Shown piece after piece: positions 16,967 through 26,467 of a DNA stretch of 64,000 bases (positions are counted from its first letter, which is position 1; each line of letters opens with the position of its first letter). The notes under the pieces were generated by a model. That model was given only the letters and a program-made list of their open reading frames with translations. It was not told where the DNA came from and made no database searches. Origin of the DNA: CAWKEY01 sp963696315 (GTDB lineage: Bacteria; Pseudomonadota; Gammaproteobacteria; Methylococcales; Methylomonadaceae); assembly GCA_963696315.1 (NCBI GenBank), contig CAVOJU010000050.1:1-64000 (forward strand), written 5' to 3'. Position numbers and translations under genes: made by a program.

Positions 16967-17272
16967 TTAAATGATGCCCTTTTCAATTACCGGCATAACC
17001 CAGTAATGAATGCCCGAGCCGGAAAAGTCCTGTCGTAAGCGAGCCAATAAAACCAATAATCCCTGTTCCGGCACATACATCTGAAAGCGGATTTTTTTCT
17101 GGCGTCCGGTCACTTGTTCGGCTAATGACAGGCCTTCGTTGCGATGGTCATGCGCGCTCACGGGAAAGCTGCTGAAGCCATGCTCGGATTCCAGCATCAA
17201 TAGACAATCGACGACCACTTCCTCAAGACCGGGCGGTACATTCAGGGTCACTAAATATTCCTGAGCGTTCAT
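16967..17272 (-). CDS. DUF3240 family protein of the metal-efflux operon
   Basis: A 101-residue cytoplasmic protein (MNAQEYLVTLNVPPGLEEVV, then CLLMLESEHGFSSFPVSAHD) with a ferredoxin-like, PII-like fold predicted for DUF3240. The start overlaps the czcA stop as ATGA, so it is coupled to czcA. DUF3240 genes are found almost only next to CzcA-type RND pumps, which suggests a sensor or regulator of the pump. That role is inference. Confidence 0.8.
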   Translation of the reverse strand: MNAQEYLVTLNVPPGLEEVVVDCLLMLESEHGFSSFPVSAHDHRNEGLSLAEQVTGRQKKIRFQMYVPEQGLLVLLARLRQDFSGSGIHYWVMPVIEKGII

Positions 17273-20200
17273 GCTTCAATCTCCTTGGCTTGGCCAAATA
17301 ATTTAAACAGAATCGGAAGTAGGAACAAGGTTAGGAAGGTTGACGAAACCAGTCCGCCAATCACCACGATGGCGAGCGGGCGCTGGATTTCGGAGCCGGG
17401 CCCGCTCGCAAACAATAAGGGTATGAGGCCGAATGCGGCAATGCTGGCCGTCATCAGCACGGGCCGCAAGCGGCGTGCGGAGCCGATAATCACGACTTTC
17501 GCCATGTCCATGCCGGTGGCCCGCAGCTGGTTGAAATACGTCACCATGACCACGCCATTAAGCACAGCAATGCCCAGCAACGCGATGAAGCCTACCGAGG
17601 CCGGCACGGATAAATATTCACCGGACAGCCACAATGCAAATACGCCGCCGATCATGGCCAGTGGGATATTGGATAGTACCAGCGTGGCCTGACGGACGGA
17701 ACCGAAGGTAGAAAACAGCAACAAAAAAATCAGCCCCAGGGAAACCGGAATCACCAATGACAATCGTGCGGCGGCACGTTGCTGATTTTCAAACTGGCCG
17801 CCAAATTCAACGGAATAACCGGTCGGCAAGGGGACTTTCTCGGCCACCGTTAAACGGGCCTCATCAACAAAGCCGACCAGGTCGCGATTCTGCACGTTGC
17901 TGCTGATGACGACAAAGCGCTGCCCTCGCTCCCGTTCCACGGAGACCACACCTTCCACTTTGGCAATTTTAGCAACGGCCGTTATCGGCACATGCCCGCC
18001 ATTGGGCAGGGTGATTTGCAGATTGTCAAAGCGAGCAGTATTGCTGTCACCGCGCACAATTAACGGGGTGCGTTTAATACCTTCCTGCACGATGCCCAGA
18101 TTCAAGCCTTCAATCTGCGCCCGCAGCAGGGTTTGAATATGGTCGCTGTCCAGACCCAGACGCCCGGCCGCGGCTTTGTCGATGCTTAATTGCAGAAACT
18201 GCATGCCTTCATTCTGTTTGGTGAAGACGTCCGATGATCCGGTTATGGTTTTCAAGACGGCCGCTATTTGTGCGGCTTTTTCATTGAGCACATCCAGGTC
18301 GGGGCCGAACAATTTGACGGCGACATCGCCGCGGGTGCCGGTGAGCATTTCCGAAACCCGCATTTCAATGGGCTGGGTAAATTTGAAGGCAATGCCGGGG
18401 GTGGCCGCCATGACTTTGCGAATTTCTTCAATCAGTGCTTCTTTGCTGCGCATGCGCCATTGATCCTTAGGCTTGAGGATCAGAAAGGTATCGGTATCAT
18501 TCAAGCTCATGGGATCGAGGCCCAACTCATCGGTACCGACACGCGACACCACGTCAATGACTTCCGGAATATTCTTGAGCAAGTTTTTTTGCACCTGGCC
18601 ATCCAGTGCCACCGATTGCGCCAGCGTAATCGACGGCAATTTTTCCAGCTGGACAATAATGTCGCCTTCATCCAGGGTCGGCATAAAGGTACTGCCTATC
18701 TGCGTAAATATCAGCACAGTGATTGCCAGCAATGCGCCGGCGGCGATAAACACCTTTTTACTGTTTGCCAGGCACCACAGTAAAGACGGCTGGTACAGTT
18801 TCTGCAATTGCCTGGGCAGCCAGGGCTCCTCATGAGAAACCTCTTTCAACAGATAGGAAGCCAGTACCGGGATCACCGTTAGCGACAAGATCAGCGAACC
18901 GCTGAGTGCAAACACGATGGTTAAGGCCACCGGGGTAAATAATTTGCCTTCCAGCCCTTGCAGGGTCAGTAATGGTAAAAATACGATAATGATGATTAAA
19001 ATTCCGGACGTCACCGGCGCCGCCACTTCGCGCGTGGCCCGGTAAATGACATGCAGTTTTGGCAAACGCTGGGCTTTTTCCGTGTGCGCCAGATGGGTGA
19101 TGACGTTTTCCACCACCACCACGGCAGCATCCACGAGCATGCCGATGGCAATGGCCAAGCCGCCGAGGCTCATCAGATTGGCCGACATTCCCATGTATTG
19201 CATCAGGATGAAGGTGACTAAGGCTGCCAGCGGCAAGGCCAGGGCAACGGTTAAGGCCGCACGCAAATTGCCCAGAAACAGCAGCAGCAAGATGACTACC
19301 AGCACAATTGCTTCCAGTAAAGCCTTGGCAACCGTATGCACGGCCTTGTCGACCAGTACACCCCGGTTATAAAAAACCTGGGCTTTTACCCCGGGCGGGA
19401 AACCGGCGCTGATGGCGTCCAGTTTTTTCTCGAGCTCGATGATGGTTTGCCGGGCATTGGCGCCACGCAAACTCAGCACCAGGCCGGTGACCGATTCGCC
19501 CTGACCATTTTTACTGACCGCGCCATAGCGGGTAAGGGCGCCGATGTTAATATCGGCGACATCGCCTACGCTAATGGGGGTGCCGTTATGATTAGCCACC
19601 ACGATGGTGCTGACGTCCGCGAGGGTTTTGATGCGGCCTTCGGCGCGCACAATCAGCGCTTCTTCGCCATCGGTCAAACGGCCGGCGCCGTCATTACGAT
19701 TGTTGCTTTGTAAGGCGGCGACCAGTTGATCGATGCCGATATTTCTGGCCGCCATGCGTGTGTTATCGGGTATGACCTCAAAGCTTCTGACCAAACCGCC
19801 CAAAGAGTTGACGTCGGCAACGCCCGGCACGGTTCTGAGCGCCGGACGGATGACCCAATCCAGCAGACTGCGCCGTTCCATCAGGCTGAGATCACCGCCC
19901 TCTATGGAAAACATGAACATTTCGCCCAAGGGCGTCGTCATCGGCGCAATGCCGCCCGAAACACCCGCAGGTAAATCACCCCACATGGTGTTCAGGCGTT
20001 CGGCAATTTGCTGGCGCGCCCAGAAAATGTCGGTGCCTTCTTCAAAATCGACGGTAATATCGGTCAGGGCATATTTGGCAATCGAGCGCAGCATGGTTTG
20101 ATGAGGAATGCCCAGCAGCTCGACTTCTATCGGCGCGGTAATGCGGGCCTCAACCTCTTCCGGGGTCATGCCGGCCGCTTTAACAACGATTTTGACCTGC

Positions 20201-20331
20201 GTGGGCGACACTTCAGGAAAAGCGTCAATGGGGATGTTTTTAAACGCATAATAACCGCCGCCTGATAACAGCAGTATCGACAACATGATGAGTATCCGCT
20301 GACTCAGCGCAAAGCGAATCAGGTTAGCCAT
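17269..20331 (-). CDS. czcA: Heavy-metal efflux RND pump, CzcA/CusA family
   Basis: 1,020-residue inner-membrane proton-driven pump moving metal ions through an RND tripartite complex. Recognisable: N-terminal TM1, the IPIDAFPEVSPTQVKI stretch at about 34-49, large periplasmic domains (VNSLGGLVRSFEV), a TM bundle with AIGMLVDAAVVVVEN near residue 400, and a second half ending with GGLVSSTFLTLFLLPILFKL. The TM4 pattern AxGxxxDAAxxxxEN is the one I associate with monovalent (Cu/Ag) pumps, but the FTQPIEMRVSEMLTG region is CzcA-like, so the substrate is uncertain. The start overlaps the czcB stop by one base. Confidence 0.94.
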   Translation of the reverse strand: MANLIRFALSQRILIMLSILLLSGGGYYAFKNIPIDAFPEVSPTQVKIVVKAAGMTPEEVEARITAPIEVELLGIPHQTMLRSIAKYALTDITVDFEEGTDIFWARQQIAERLNTMWGDLPAGVSGGIAPMTTPLGEMFMFSIEGGDLSLMERRSLLDWVIRPALRTVPGVADVNSLGGLVRSFEVIPDNTRMAARNIGIDQLVAALQSNNRNDGAGRLTDGEEALIVRAEGRIKTLADVSTIVVANHNGTPISVGDVADINIGALTRYGAVSKNGQGESVTGLVLSLRGANARQTIIELEKKLDAISAGFPPGVKAQVFYNRGVLVDKAVHTVAKALLEAIVLVVILLLLFLGNLRAALTVALALPLAALVTFILMQYMGMSANLMSLGGLAIAIGMLVDAAVVVVENVITHLAHTEKAQRLPKLHVIYRATREVAAPVTSGILIIIIVFLPLLTLQGLEGKLFTPVALTIVFALSGSLILSLTVIPVLASYLLKEVSHEEPWLPRQLQKLYQPSLLWCLANSKKVFIAAGALLAITVLIFTQIGSTFMPTLDEGDIIVQLEKLPSITLAQSVALDGQVQKNLLKNIPEVIDVVSRVGTDELGLDPMSLNDTDTFLILKPKDQWRMRSKEALIEEIRKVMAATPGIAFKFTQPIEMRVSEMLTGTRGDVAVKLFGPDLDVLNEKAAQIAAVLKTITGSSDVFTKQNEGMQFLQLSIDKAAAGRLGLDSDHIQTLLRAQIEGLNLGIVQEGIKRTPLIVRGDSNTARFDNLQITLPNGGHVPITAVAKIAKVEGVVSVERERGQRFVVISSNVQNRDLVGFVDEARLTVAEKVPLPTGYSVEFGGQFENQQRAAARLSLVIPVSLGLIFLLLFSTFGSVRQATLVLSNIPLAMIGGVFALWLSGEYLSVPASVGFIALLGIAVLNGVVMVTYFNQLRATGMDMAKVVIIGSARRLRPVLMTASIAAFGLIPLLFASGPGSEIQRPLAIVVIGGLVSSTFLTLFLLPILFKLFGQAKEIEA

Positions 20332-21546
20332 TATTCTTCACTCCCCAGTCCCAGCCAGTTTGCTTTCAAGGCGACGGCGCCATTTATCGCGATGTCTTCA
20401 TTACCTTGCAAATCGCCGGTAATGATCGAGTCAGTCTCTTGTTTGCCGATTACGTTGACCGGGGTGACGCTGAAGCCCTGTTCATTGCGGATAAAGATAA
20501 AGGCTTTGCCTTCGTTCTGGGCAATACCCGTGTTCGGAACTTTAAAGGCTTGTTTTTCAAGGGCTTGAATAATCTGGACAGTAATTTTTTGGCCTGGGCG
20601 AACGGGCATTGTGGATTTCGCCTTTAATAATGGCTCTCGCCAGCAGGGTCTGATTTTCGGCATTGACGCTTTGCCCCAGTAAACTGATGTGCGCGCTCAA
20701 GTCCGGTATTATCAACAGCAACCTGATCACCGACTTTGATGCTGCCGATGCGTTCCTGCGGAATATTGATGTCCAACCAAAGCTCGTCAAGATTGGCGAT
20801 GCGGTATAGCGGCGCCAAATTATTGATACTCTCTCCTGTCGCCGCCATTTGTTCCAGGACGACACCGGAAATGGGCGCAATGACCGTGAGCACACTGTTG
20901 AAACGTCGCGTTTTGGCCAGGCGGTTAATATCTGCCTCCGGCATGCCGGCGATGGCGAGCAATTGCCGGGCTTCATGAGCGGCAGAGACAAAGGTGCTGT
21001 GTTGGCTGCGGGTTTCCTGCCAGCGCCGTTCGGCAATGACGCCTTCCGACAGCATTTTTTGATCGCGATTATAGGCGCTCTGACTGAGTTGCAACTCGCT
21101 GGCCGCTTTAAGATATTGCTGTTGCAGCATCAACAGATCCGGGCTGCTTACCCGAGCCAGCACAGCACCTTTTTCGACTTTATCACCCACCGCCACCAAC
21201 AGTTGATTGATTACGCCGGCCGCAGATGCACTGACGACATATTCATGGCTGGGCGGAATGACCACTTTGGCCGGTGCATAAAGCCCTGGAATGTGTTGGG
21301 CAGGCGTGAGTTTCCCCAGTTTTACGCCCAGATTGGCGATCTGTTCAGTGCTTATTTGAATGGCATTTTCAGGCCGCAGGAGCAGCCCAGACAGGTACTT
21401 GTAAAAGCTAGGGTAAAGCACACCGCCAATACTGTGGAAAGGTGACTAAAACCGTCCCGAGCGCAGTCGAAGGAACCGGCCCCATTATTTTGTGCTTTGA
21501 ACCCTACGCCTTGCGCCTTGGCCCTTAATGTTTTCATGATTTTCAT
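20331..21546 (-). pseudogene. czcB: RND periplasmic adaptor (CzcB type), frameshifted
   Basis: ATG 21546 overlaps the czcC stop as ATGA, marking the native start. The signal/lipoprotein segment (VLAVCFTLAFTSTCLGC) is in one frame. The adaptor core with barrel-sandwich hybrid and hairpin (STEQIANLGVKLGKLTPAQH, VVIPPSHEYVVSASAAGVIN, VEKGAVLARVSSPDL) is in a second. A short piece (LSAHISLLGQSVNAENQTLL) is in a third, and the end (VRPGQKITVQIIQALEKQ to GLGSEE) is in another. So there are three frame changes. Between start and signal, about 80 bases contain the repeat-like string TTCGACTGCGCTCGGGAC, probably an inserted dispersed repeat. Decay or sequencing error both possible. Confidence 0.85.
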
Positions 21547-22793
21547 GGCAATACTCCGACGGCCTGGTTATAAAGCGCCTGATCTCTCTGTAACATGACC
21601 GCGCGTTCTTTCGCATTCAGAATGGCCTGCTGGGTACGGGACTGGATTTTTAATAAATCCAGCAGATTAATTTCACCCACAGAAAAAGCCAGCTGGGACA
21701 TGTTTAACAATTCTTCAGAAAGCTTTTTCTGCTCATTGGCATTGTCCAATTCGACTCGATTAACTTCCAGATTATGTTCCGCTTCATGATGCGCCTGTTC
21801 CAGGTCGCGATAAAGTTGCTCACGTTCGGCGATTAATTTGTTCAATTCAACATTTACAGCCGCAATGTGCGGTTGTAAATGTGCGCTGCCGCCAAAGGGA
21901 ATGCTCACACCGACATTGAAAAACTCCGCTCTATTACTACGCGAATCAACGCCTTCATCACTTAATATTCCAGCGATGACATTGGTTTGACCAGAACCTA
22001 TTGATTTAATAGCATTAATCTCGGTTTGTTTGCGTTCAATCTGACTGTTAATGGCGACCAGGGTCGGATGGTTTTGCCCGATTTCCTTTAATGCCGCCAG
22101 GTTTTCTTCATAGATGCTCGGCACTTTGGTCATTTGGGTAATGGTGGTATAACGTTTGCGAGCGTGCATTAATTCAGCTTCAGCCAGTGTGTACACGGAA
22201 CGTTTTTGCAGCAATTCTGTTTGTGCCAATAATTCATCGGCACGAGGCAGATCTCCAAGTTCAACGCGACGCTGGATTTTATTTAATAATTGCTTATAAA
22301 CGTCCAGCTCCACTTGCGCCTGTTCGAAACGAATTTTCGCCAGGGCCATATCCCACAAAGCGCCCCTAACCAAGCCCGCGACGCGTAATTTAATCCCCGC
22401 TGCTTGCAACTGAGCGCTGCTTTCAGCCTGATTGGCCAGTTTATGCTCTGCGTCACGTTGCCCTAGATTCCATAGCGGCACCTGCACATTCGCAGTTGCA
22501 TAATTCAGTCTGAACGAGGATATTGATTGGTAGCCGACTGATGCTTGTGATGCACCTGCTGTCCAGCTTTGGCTGCGCTGAGCAATCGCCGCGGCTTCTT
22601 CTTCCAGCGCTTTAAGCCAGCTGATATCCGGATATTTTTCCAGGGTCAGGTCGATGACTTTGGCTAAAGTCAGGGTCGAATCAATTTCAATGGGGTCGTG
22701 ATGGGTGACAACAGGCGTCGATTCTGCAAAACCCAGCGAAGTTGCCAGCATATAAACAGGCAGGCAGCCACGGATGAGGTTAAGAGCAAGCAT
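21543..22793 (-). CDS. czcC: TolC-like outer-membrane factor (CzcC type)
   Basis: 416-residue outer-membrane efflux channel subunit with an N-terminal signal sequence (LPVYMLATSLGFAES), then long alpha-helical repeats of the OEP family (LEEEAAAIAQRSQSWTAGA; AQVELDVYKQLLNKIQRRVE; QAHHEAEHNLEVNRVEL) and the usual INLLDLLKIQSRTQQA before the C-terminus. First structural gene of czcC-czcB-czcA-DUF3240; its stop overlaps the czcB start. Confidence 0.9.
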   Translation of the reverse strand: MLALNLIRGCLPVYMLATSLGFAESTPVVTHHDPIEIDSTLTLAKVIDLTLEKYPDISWLKALEEEAAAIAQRSQSWTAGASQASVGYQSISSFRLNYATANVQVPLWNLGQRDAEHKLANQAESSAQLQAAGIKLRVAGLVRGALWDMALAKIRFEQAQVELDVYKQLLNKIQRRVELGDLPRADELLAQTELLQKRSVYTLAEAELMHARKRYTTITQMTKVPSIYEENLAALKEIGQNHPTLVAINSQIERKQTEINAIKSIGSGQTNVIAGILSDEGVDSRSNRAEFFNVGVSIPFGGSAHLQPHIAAVNVELNKLIAEREQLYRDLEQAHHEAEHNLEVNRVELDNANEQKKLSEELLNMSQLAFSVGEINLLDLLKIQSRTQQAILNAKERAVMLQRDQALYNQAVGVLP

Positions 22794-22890
22794 ATAAAGC
22801 TCCGGTCGCGGTTGGTGCCGCGTTAAAAGTAACGATTAGAAATAAAATCAATAAAGTTCTGCTGCAGAACTTGAAAAATCAGGGGCTTGA

Positions 22891-23292
22891 TTATGGCTGA
22901 GCGGGTGGTGCGCGAGGGGTGTGCGATGGCATGGATAAAACCCCTGCAATCGGCGGCGAGCGCGGCGAGAACGAGGTGTTGAAAGCCGAAAGCGGGGACG
23001 GAACAAGGGCTATCGATTGGAAAAGATAATGACTGTCACCGGGATCGGCCGAGAGTGCTTTCTGGCTTTGTTTAATGCCGGCGCCGACCCCAAAAAGGAC
23101 GTTATCTGAACTGGAGTAATCATCTGCTGTCTGAAAACGTGGTAAGTTATCTGCAGAACTGAATGTTTCCAGGCCGGGGATATGCAGACCCGTCTTGGCA
23201 TTATCTTTGCCGGCATGGGCATGCGTCAGCGGCGCAATAACCTGCAGCAGCATGAGCGATATGGCAATAAGCGGACGGAATGAGAGAAACAT
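22891..23292 (-). CDS. Small secreted protein upstream of the efflux operon
   Basis: 133 residues with a signal peptide (MFLSFRPLIAISLMLLQVIAPLTHAHA) and a short mature region with THAHAGKDNAKTGLHIPGLE and a Pro/Ser-rich tail. No domain recognised. It sits about 100 bases before czcC on the same strand and is probably expressed with it; small His-containing periplasmic proteins in this position are often proposed to bind metal, but only a few histidines are visible here. Confidence 0.6.
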   Translation of the reverse strand: MFLSFRPLIAISLMLLQVIAPLTHAHAGKDNAKTGLHIPGLETFSSADNLPRFQTADDYSSSDNVLFGVGAGIKQSQKALSADPGDSHYLFQSIALVPSPLSAFNTSFSPRSPPIAGVLSMPSHTPRAPPAQP

Positions 23293-23399
23293 GCGAATAA
23301 TGCTATGCTATAAAAATGCAATTAACAACTTGAAACCTGCATTATCCGTCCCAACCTTAATCAAATATGAATTTTAATGTGTTTAACCTTGTGAGAATT

Positions 23400-24368
23400 A
23401 TGAATAAAACTATCGCCATTATGGCTACTTTATTAATTGGCCTGTCCTTATCCTTGGGCAGTATTTCAGATGCAGAGGCCAAGCGCTTTGGCGGCGGCAG
23501 TTCCTTTGGCGGCAAATCCTCGTTCAGCCAGCCTTACAAACGCTCGGCTGCGCCGCCGGCACGATCAGCCAGTCAGCAGCAGGCAACACAGCAAAACCAG
23601 GCGGCCAAGCAGGGCATGGCCAGCCGCGGCGGTTTGATGGGCATGCTCGGCGGCCTGGCATTGGGCGGCTTGCTGGGGGCGATGTTTTTTGGCGGCGCGT
23701 TTGAAAACATTAACTTCATGGATATCCTGGTTTTGGGCGGTATTGCCTTCCTGCTATACAAATTGTTTGCCGCCAAAGCGGGCGGAGCACAGCGGCCTGC
23801 CTATCAGCGCACGGTGAATGATAATAATCAGGGCAGTGTTTCATCTTACAAGCCTTATCAGGAGCCGGCGCAAGCGAGTAGCGCAGGTTTTGATACCGAT
23901 ATTTTGTTCAAGAAAGACCCAAAAAATACCCTGGCTTCTGATGCCGTTGCTCCGGATGTTCAACAAGCAGCCGATTTCCATGAAATGGTTATCCCCAAAG
24001 GATTTGAGCCGCAGGCTTTTCTGGCCGGTGCAAAAATAGCGTTTACAAATTTGCAAAAAGCCTGGGATGAGCGTGATCTGGCCGAAATCAGAAGCTTGAG
24101 TACGGATAAGGTCTTTGCCGAAATTCAGGATCAGTTGAAAGCTTCTGATGCCGAAAACCGTACCGACATACTCAAGCTGGAAGCGGAATTACTGGACGTC
24201 AGAGAGATAGGTTCGGAACTGGAGGCGGTTGTGCTGTTTGAAGCTGTTATGCGCGAAGATGCCAGCGGTCAGGACGAGCAGGTCAGAGAAGTCTGGCATT
24301 TTGTTAAACCGAAGATCAGCATCCAGCCCAAATGGTATCTGGACGGCATTCAGCAATTGCAAGAGTAA
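23400..24368 (+). CDS. Tim44-like domain membrane protein
   Basis: ATG 23400 gives MNKTIAIMATLLIGLSLSLG, a signal peptide ending near AEA, then a Gly/Ser/Phe-rich linker (KRFGGGSSFGGKSSFSQPYK), two glycine-rich hydrophobic segments (GLMGMLGGLALGGLLGAMFF and MDILVLGGIAFLLYKLFA), and a C-terminal Tim44/MBA1-type domain (AFTNLQKAWDERDLAEIRSL, AVLFEAVMREDASGQDEQVR, REVWHFVKP). This is the common proteobacterial Tim44-like arrangement. Its function is unknown; inner-membrane location is predicted. Confidence 0.88.
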   Translation: MNKTIAIMATLLIGLSLSLGSISDAEAKRFGGGSSFGGKSSFSQPYKRSAAPPARSASQQQATQQNQAAKQGMASRGGLMGMLGGLALGGLLGAMFFGGAFENINFMDILVLGGIAFLLYKLFAAKAGGAQRPAYQRTVNDNNQGSVSSYKPYQEPAQASSAGFDTDILFKKDPKNTLASDAVAPDVQQAADFHEMVIPKGFEPQAFLAGAKIAFTNLQKAWDERDLAEIRSLSTDKVFAEIQDQLKASDAENRTDILKLEAELLDVREIGSELEAVVLFEAVMREDASGQDEQVREVWHFVKPKISIQPKWYLDGIQQLQE

Positions 24369-24569
24369 TTGAGGTTCCCCTTTTTTACACATCAAAATTC
24401 GGCGCTTTTTCGATCCCGTCCTCCGGTGTGAGTGGGCGGGGCGGCCGATAAAAAAACCGGGTTTTGATTCGTGTCTATGTTTACAGTCGAGGCGTGTTTA
24501 CGCGCGCCATAAATGGAAAGATGTTGCGACGAAGCACGCGCTATCGCCCCTCGGGCAATTTGTTATCGC
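24369..24569. other. Short non-coding interval before IS copy 2
   Basis: No gene is supported. A short frame on the plus strand (from 24464, IRVYVYSRGVFTRAINGKML) runs into the IS and may be a broken gene fragment, but I do not recognise it. It contains no clear terminator for the Tim44-like gene. Confidence 0.35.
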
Positions 24570-25927
24570 ACCTTCGCCAAAAATCATGCTGCTTTCGCAT
24601 GAATTCTACCGATTTCTGCGGCTTGGAAAATCCTATCATCAATATAAAACTCATCTGCATTTTTGCCGAGCGAATTAATAATCCGACGCGTGTATTTTCG
24701 CGCTCTGAAGATGGTTTTTAAGTCCAGCATACTGCCCCTGTTTACGCCCTCGATTTTGGCTGACAAGAGCTGCGAAAAGGTCACCATAAAGAGGGCAAAG
24801 TTAGCGGCATTGTTGACTTGCGTTGCTTTGACATTCATAAAATCTTCCAGCCCCCAGTATTGCTTGGCATCGCGAAAGTTAAACTCGATTTGAAAACGCA
24901 AGGCGTAATAATCAATCAACGTTTCACTGGCCAGCGTCAGGTCATCACTAAACAACAACACCTTCGCGGTTCGCCCAGTTTTCAGATTGGTTTTTACGAT
25001 AATGACAACATTCAGCAATTCGGGAAAGTTTTTGTGCCAAACCTGCACTTGGTAAACACGGGTGCGGATATTTTTTTCCACAGTTTCCATTTTTAGATGA
25101 TCAGCCGTCAGCCTTTCCACGGTTAGTTTTTCGCCATACTTACGTGGCTTCCCCTTGCCCGAATACGCCCCGGCATAGGGGAAATACAGCTTTGAATCAT
25201 GGCGCAGCTTAGAAATAAGATGCAGTCCTGCTTGTTTAACCGCCTGTAAACTGGCATTGTTGCCCAAGGCACCATCATACACGAAGTAGACGATGGCCAA
25301 GTCCAGGCCTATCAGGGTCAAGGCTGAACGGATGCAGCCTTGCAACTGCGTCTGAAAAGGCGACAGTTCCGCATTCTTTCTGTTTTTGTTCAGGCTGCCT
25401 TTGGGCCTGCCCACGGCCTGTCCTTTCGCCTTGACGGCTTTTGGCGCACTTTTTTGCACGTCCCTCCGCACCAGCTGCTCGGTGATTAAAGGATAAGCAG
25501 CACGCGTTTCAACGTGTAGCAATGACAGGTTTAAAAAGCACAGGCCAGGGAGCGCTTTGTTGTAAATGGATGAAAAAAAATTCCCAGCCCATGCGTTTGT
25601 TTCCCTGATTTGGTCACCATGACCTCGTCACCGATGAGCAACAATATGCCTTTAACGCCCGGTGTATGCTGTTGTATCAGTTGCCAACGCAACAGTGACC
25701 ACTCTATTTTTTCTTTAAAAAAACGTTGTACCGTCCGATAACTGCCGCCTTTTTCAGTCCAACGGGATATGCCCAGCATAGGTGACACGCCCCGTCATCG
25801 CCAACACGGCTTCAACGATCAGGGTTAGCTGCTTGAACGTACGAGGTGCCAGCGATGGGCTCAGGATGCTAAGTGTTGTGACGATTTCGTCCATGATCAG
25901 ATTGGGCCAGTGGTGCTTGGTTTAAGA
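24570..25927 (-). mobile_element. IS4-superfamily element, copy 2, truncated at both ends
   Basis: Nearly identical to copy 1 from ACCTTCGCCAAA (24570) through GGTTTAAGA (25927). The first four bases of the left inverted repeat are replaced, and the last ~80 bases, including the whole right inverted repeat, are missing. No target duplication is visible. The element is therefore not mobile by itself. Small indels distinguish it from copy 1, in both directions. Confidence 0.88.
24584..25894 (-). pseudogene. IS4-superfamily transposase, copy 2 (frameshifted)
   Basis: Has the likely native C-terminus (YIDDRIFQAAEIGRIHAKAA-stop at 24584), lost in copy 1. The main frame 25522-24584 covers the second catalytic Asp (VYFVYDGALGN) and YALRFQIEFNFRDAK. 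The upstream frame (25788-25531) has LLLIGDEVMVTKSGKQTHGL and ends HPFTTKRSLACAF-stop just after an 8-T run; slipping one base back there joins it to the main frame. An extra A near 25780 separates the first residues (ATG 25894). Together the two copies reconstruct a transposase of about 430 residues. Confidence 0.82.
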
Positions 25928-26172
25928 TCCGCGCATCGCTGCACTAAGGTTTAGTTTTCATGATGCGAAAGGATTAATCCGTTCGGGATTTGGAAAATAG
26001 ATCATCCGGATATGGGCATGTGCAGGATTGTTTGAAACTTAACAGCGGTGTTCAAATAAGCAGAAGACGCATGCGGCTTCGGGTGATCAGAGTATGTTCT
26101 ATTTTTGGGGTTAGACAGCTTTCAGGGACTGAAAACCAGCTGGAGGACGTATTTTGTGCTTTGATGGCAAAC
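25928..26172. other. Interval with no supported gene
   Basis: Between the truncated IS and the small lipoprotein's terminator. A plus-strand frame begins at 25990 but has no family character and runs antisense to the lipoprotein gene, so I do not call it. No RNA gene seen. Confidence 0.4.
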
Positions 26173-26173
26173 A

Positions 26174-26200
26174 AAAAACCCAGCCGGAGCTGGGTTTTTT
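26174..26200 (-). terminator. Rho-independent terminator of the small lipoprotein gene
   Basis: Minus strand AAAACCCAGCTCCGGCTGGG followed by TTTTTT; a 7-bp GC-rich stem (CCCAGCY/CYGGCTGGG) with a T-run, about 25 bases after the lipoprotein stop. The adjoining A-run makes it potentially bidirectional. Confidence 0.85.
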
Positions 26201-26222
26201 GGGCTTACATTTTGTTACAAGC

Positions 26223-26336
26223 TTATAAAGAGATAGAGCTTGAAACTTTTTGTTTAGAGTCATCTGGGTTGTCGATGCAACCTGTTAAGCCAACAATCAT
26301 AAGAGCCATAGCTAAAAGTGATAAAACTTTTTTCAT
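26223..26336 (-). CDS. Small lipoprotein, 37 residues
   Basis: ATG 26336 has a strong GGAGGATT ribosome-binding site about 7 bases upstream. The product begins MKKVLSLLAMALMIVGLTGC: a signal peptide with lipobox LTGC (Cys20), then 17 residues IDNPDDSKQKVSSSISL. It has its own terminator just downstream. The Asp after the lipid Cys+1 Ile does not decide sorting. It resembles entericidin-sized lipoproteins in size only; function unknown. It lies downstream of the divergently spaced HTTM gene region but in its own transcription unit. Confidence 0.75.
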   Translation of the reverse strand: MKKVLSLLAMALMIVGLTGCIDNPDDSKQKVSSSISL

Positions 26337-26467
26337 AATATAATCCTCCAAAAGGGTTTCAATATTTTTTGTTATAGATTGTGCACTAATTTGCTTAAGC
26401 ACCGTTATTTTATATCATGACTAGATGGGTGATGCAATAATAAAATTTTCTTGTTTGGCAGGGGCTT

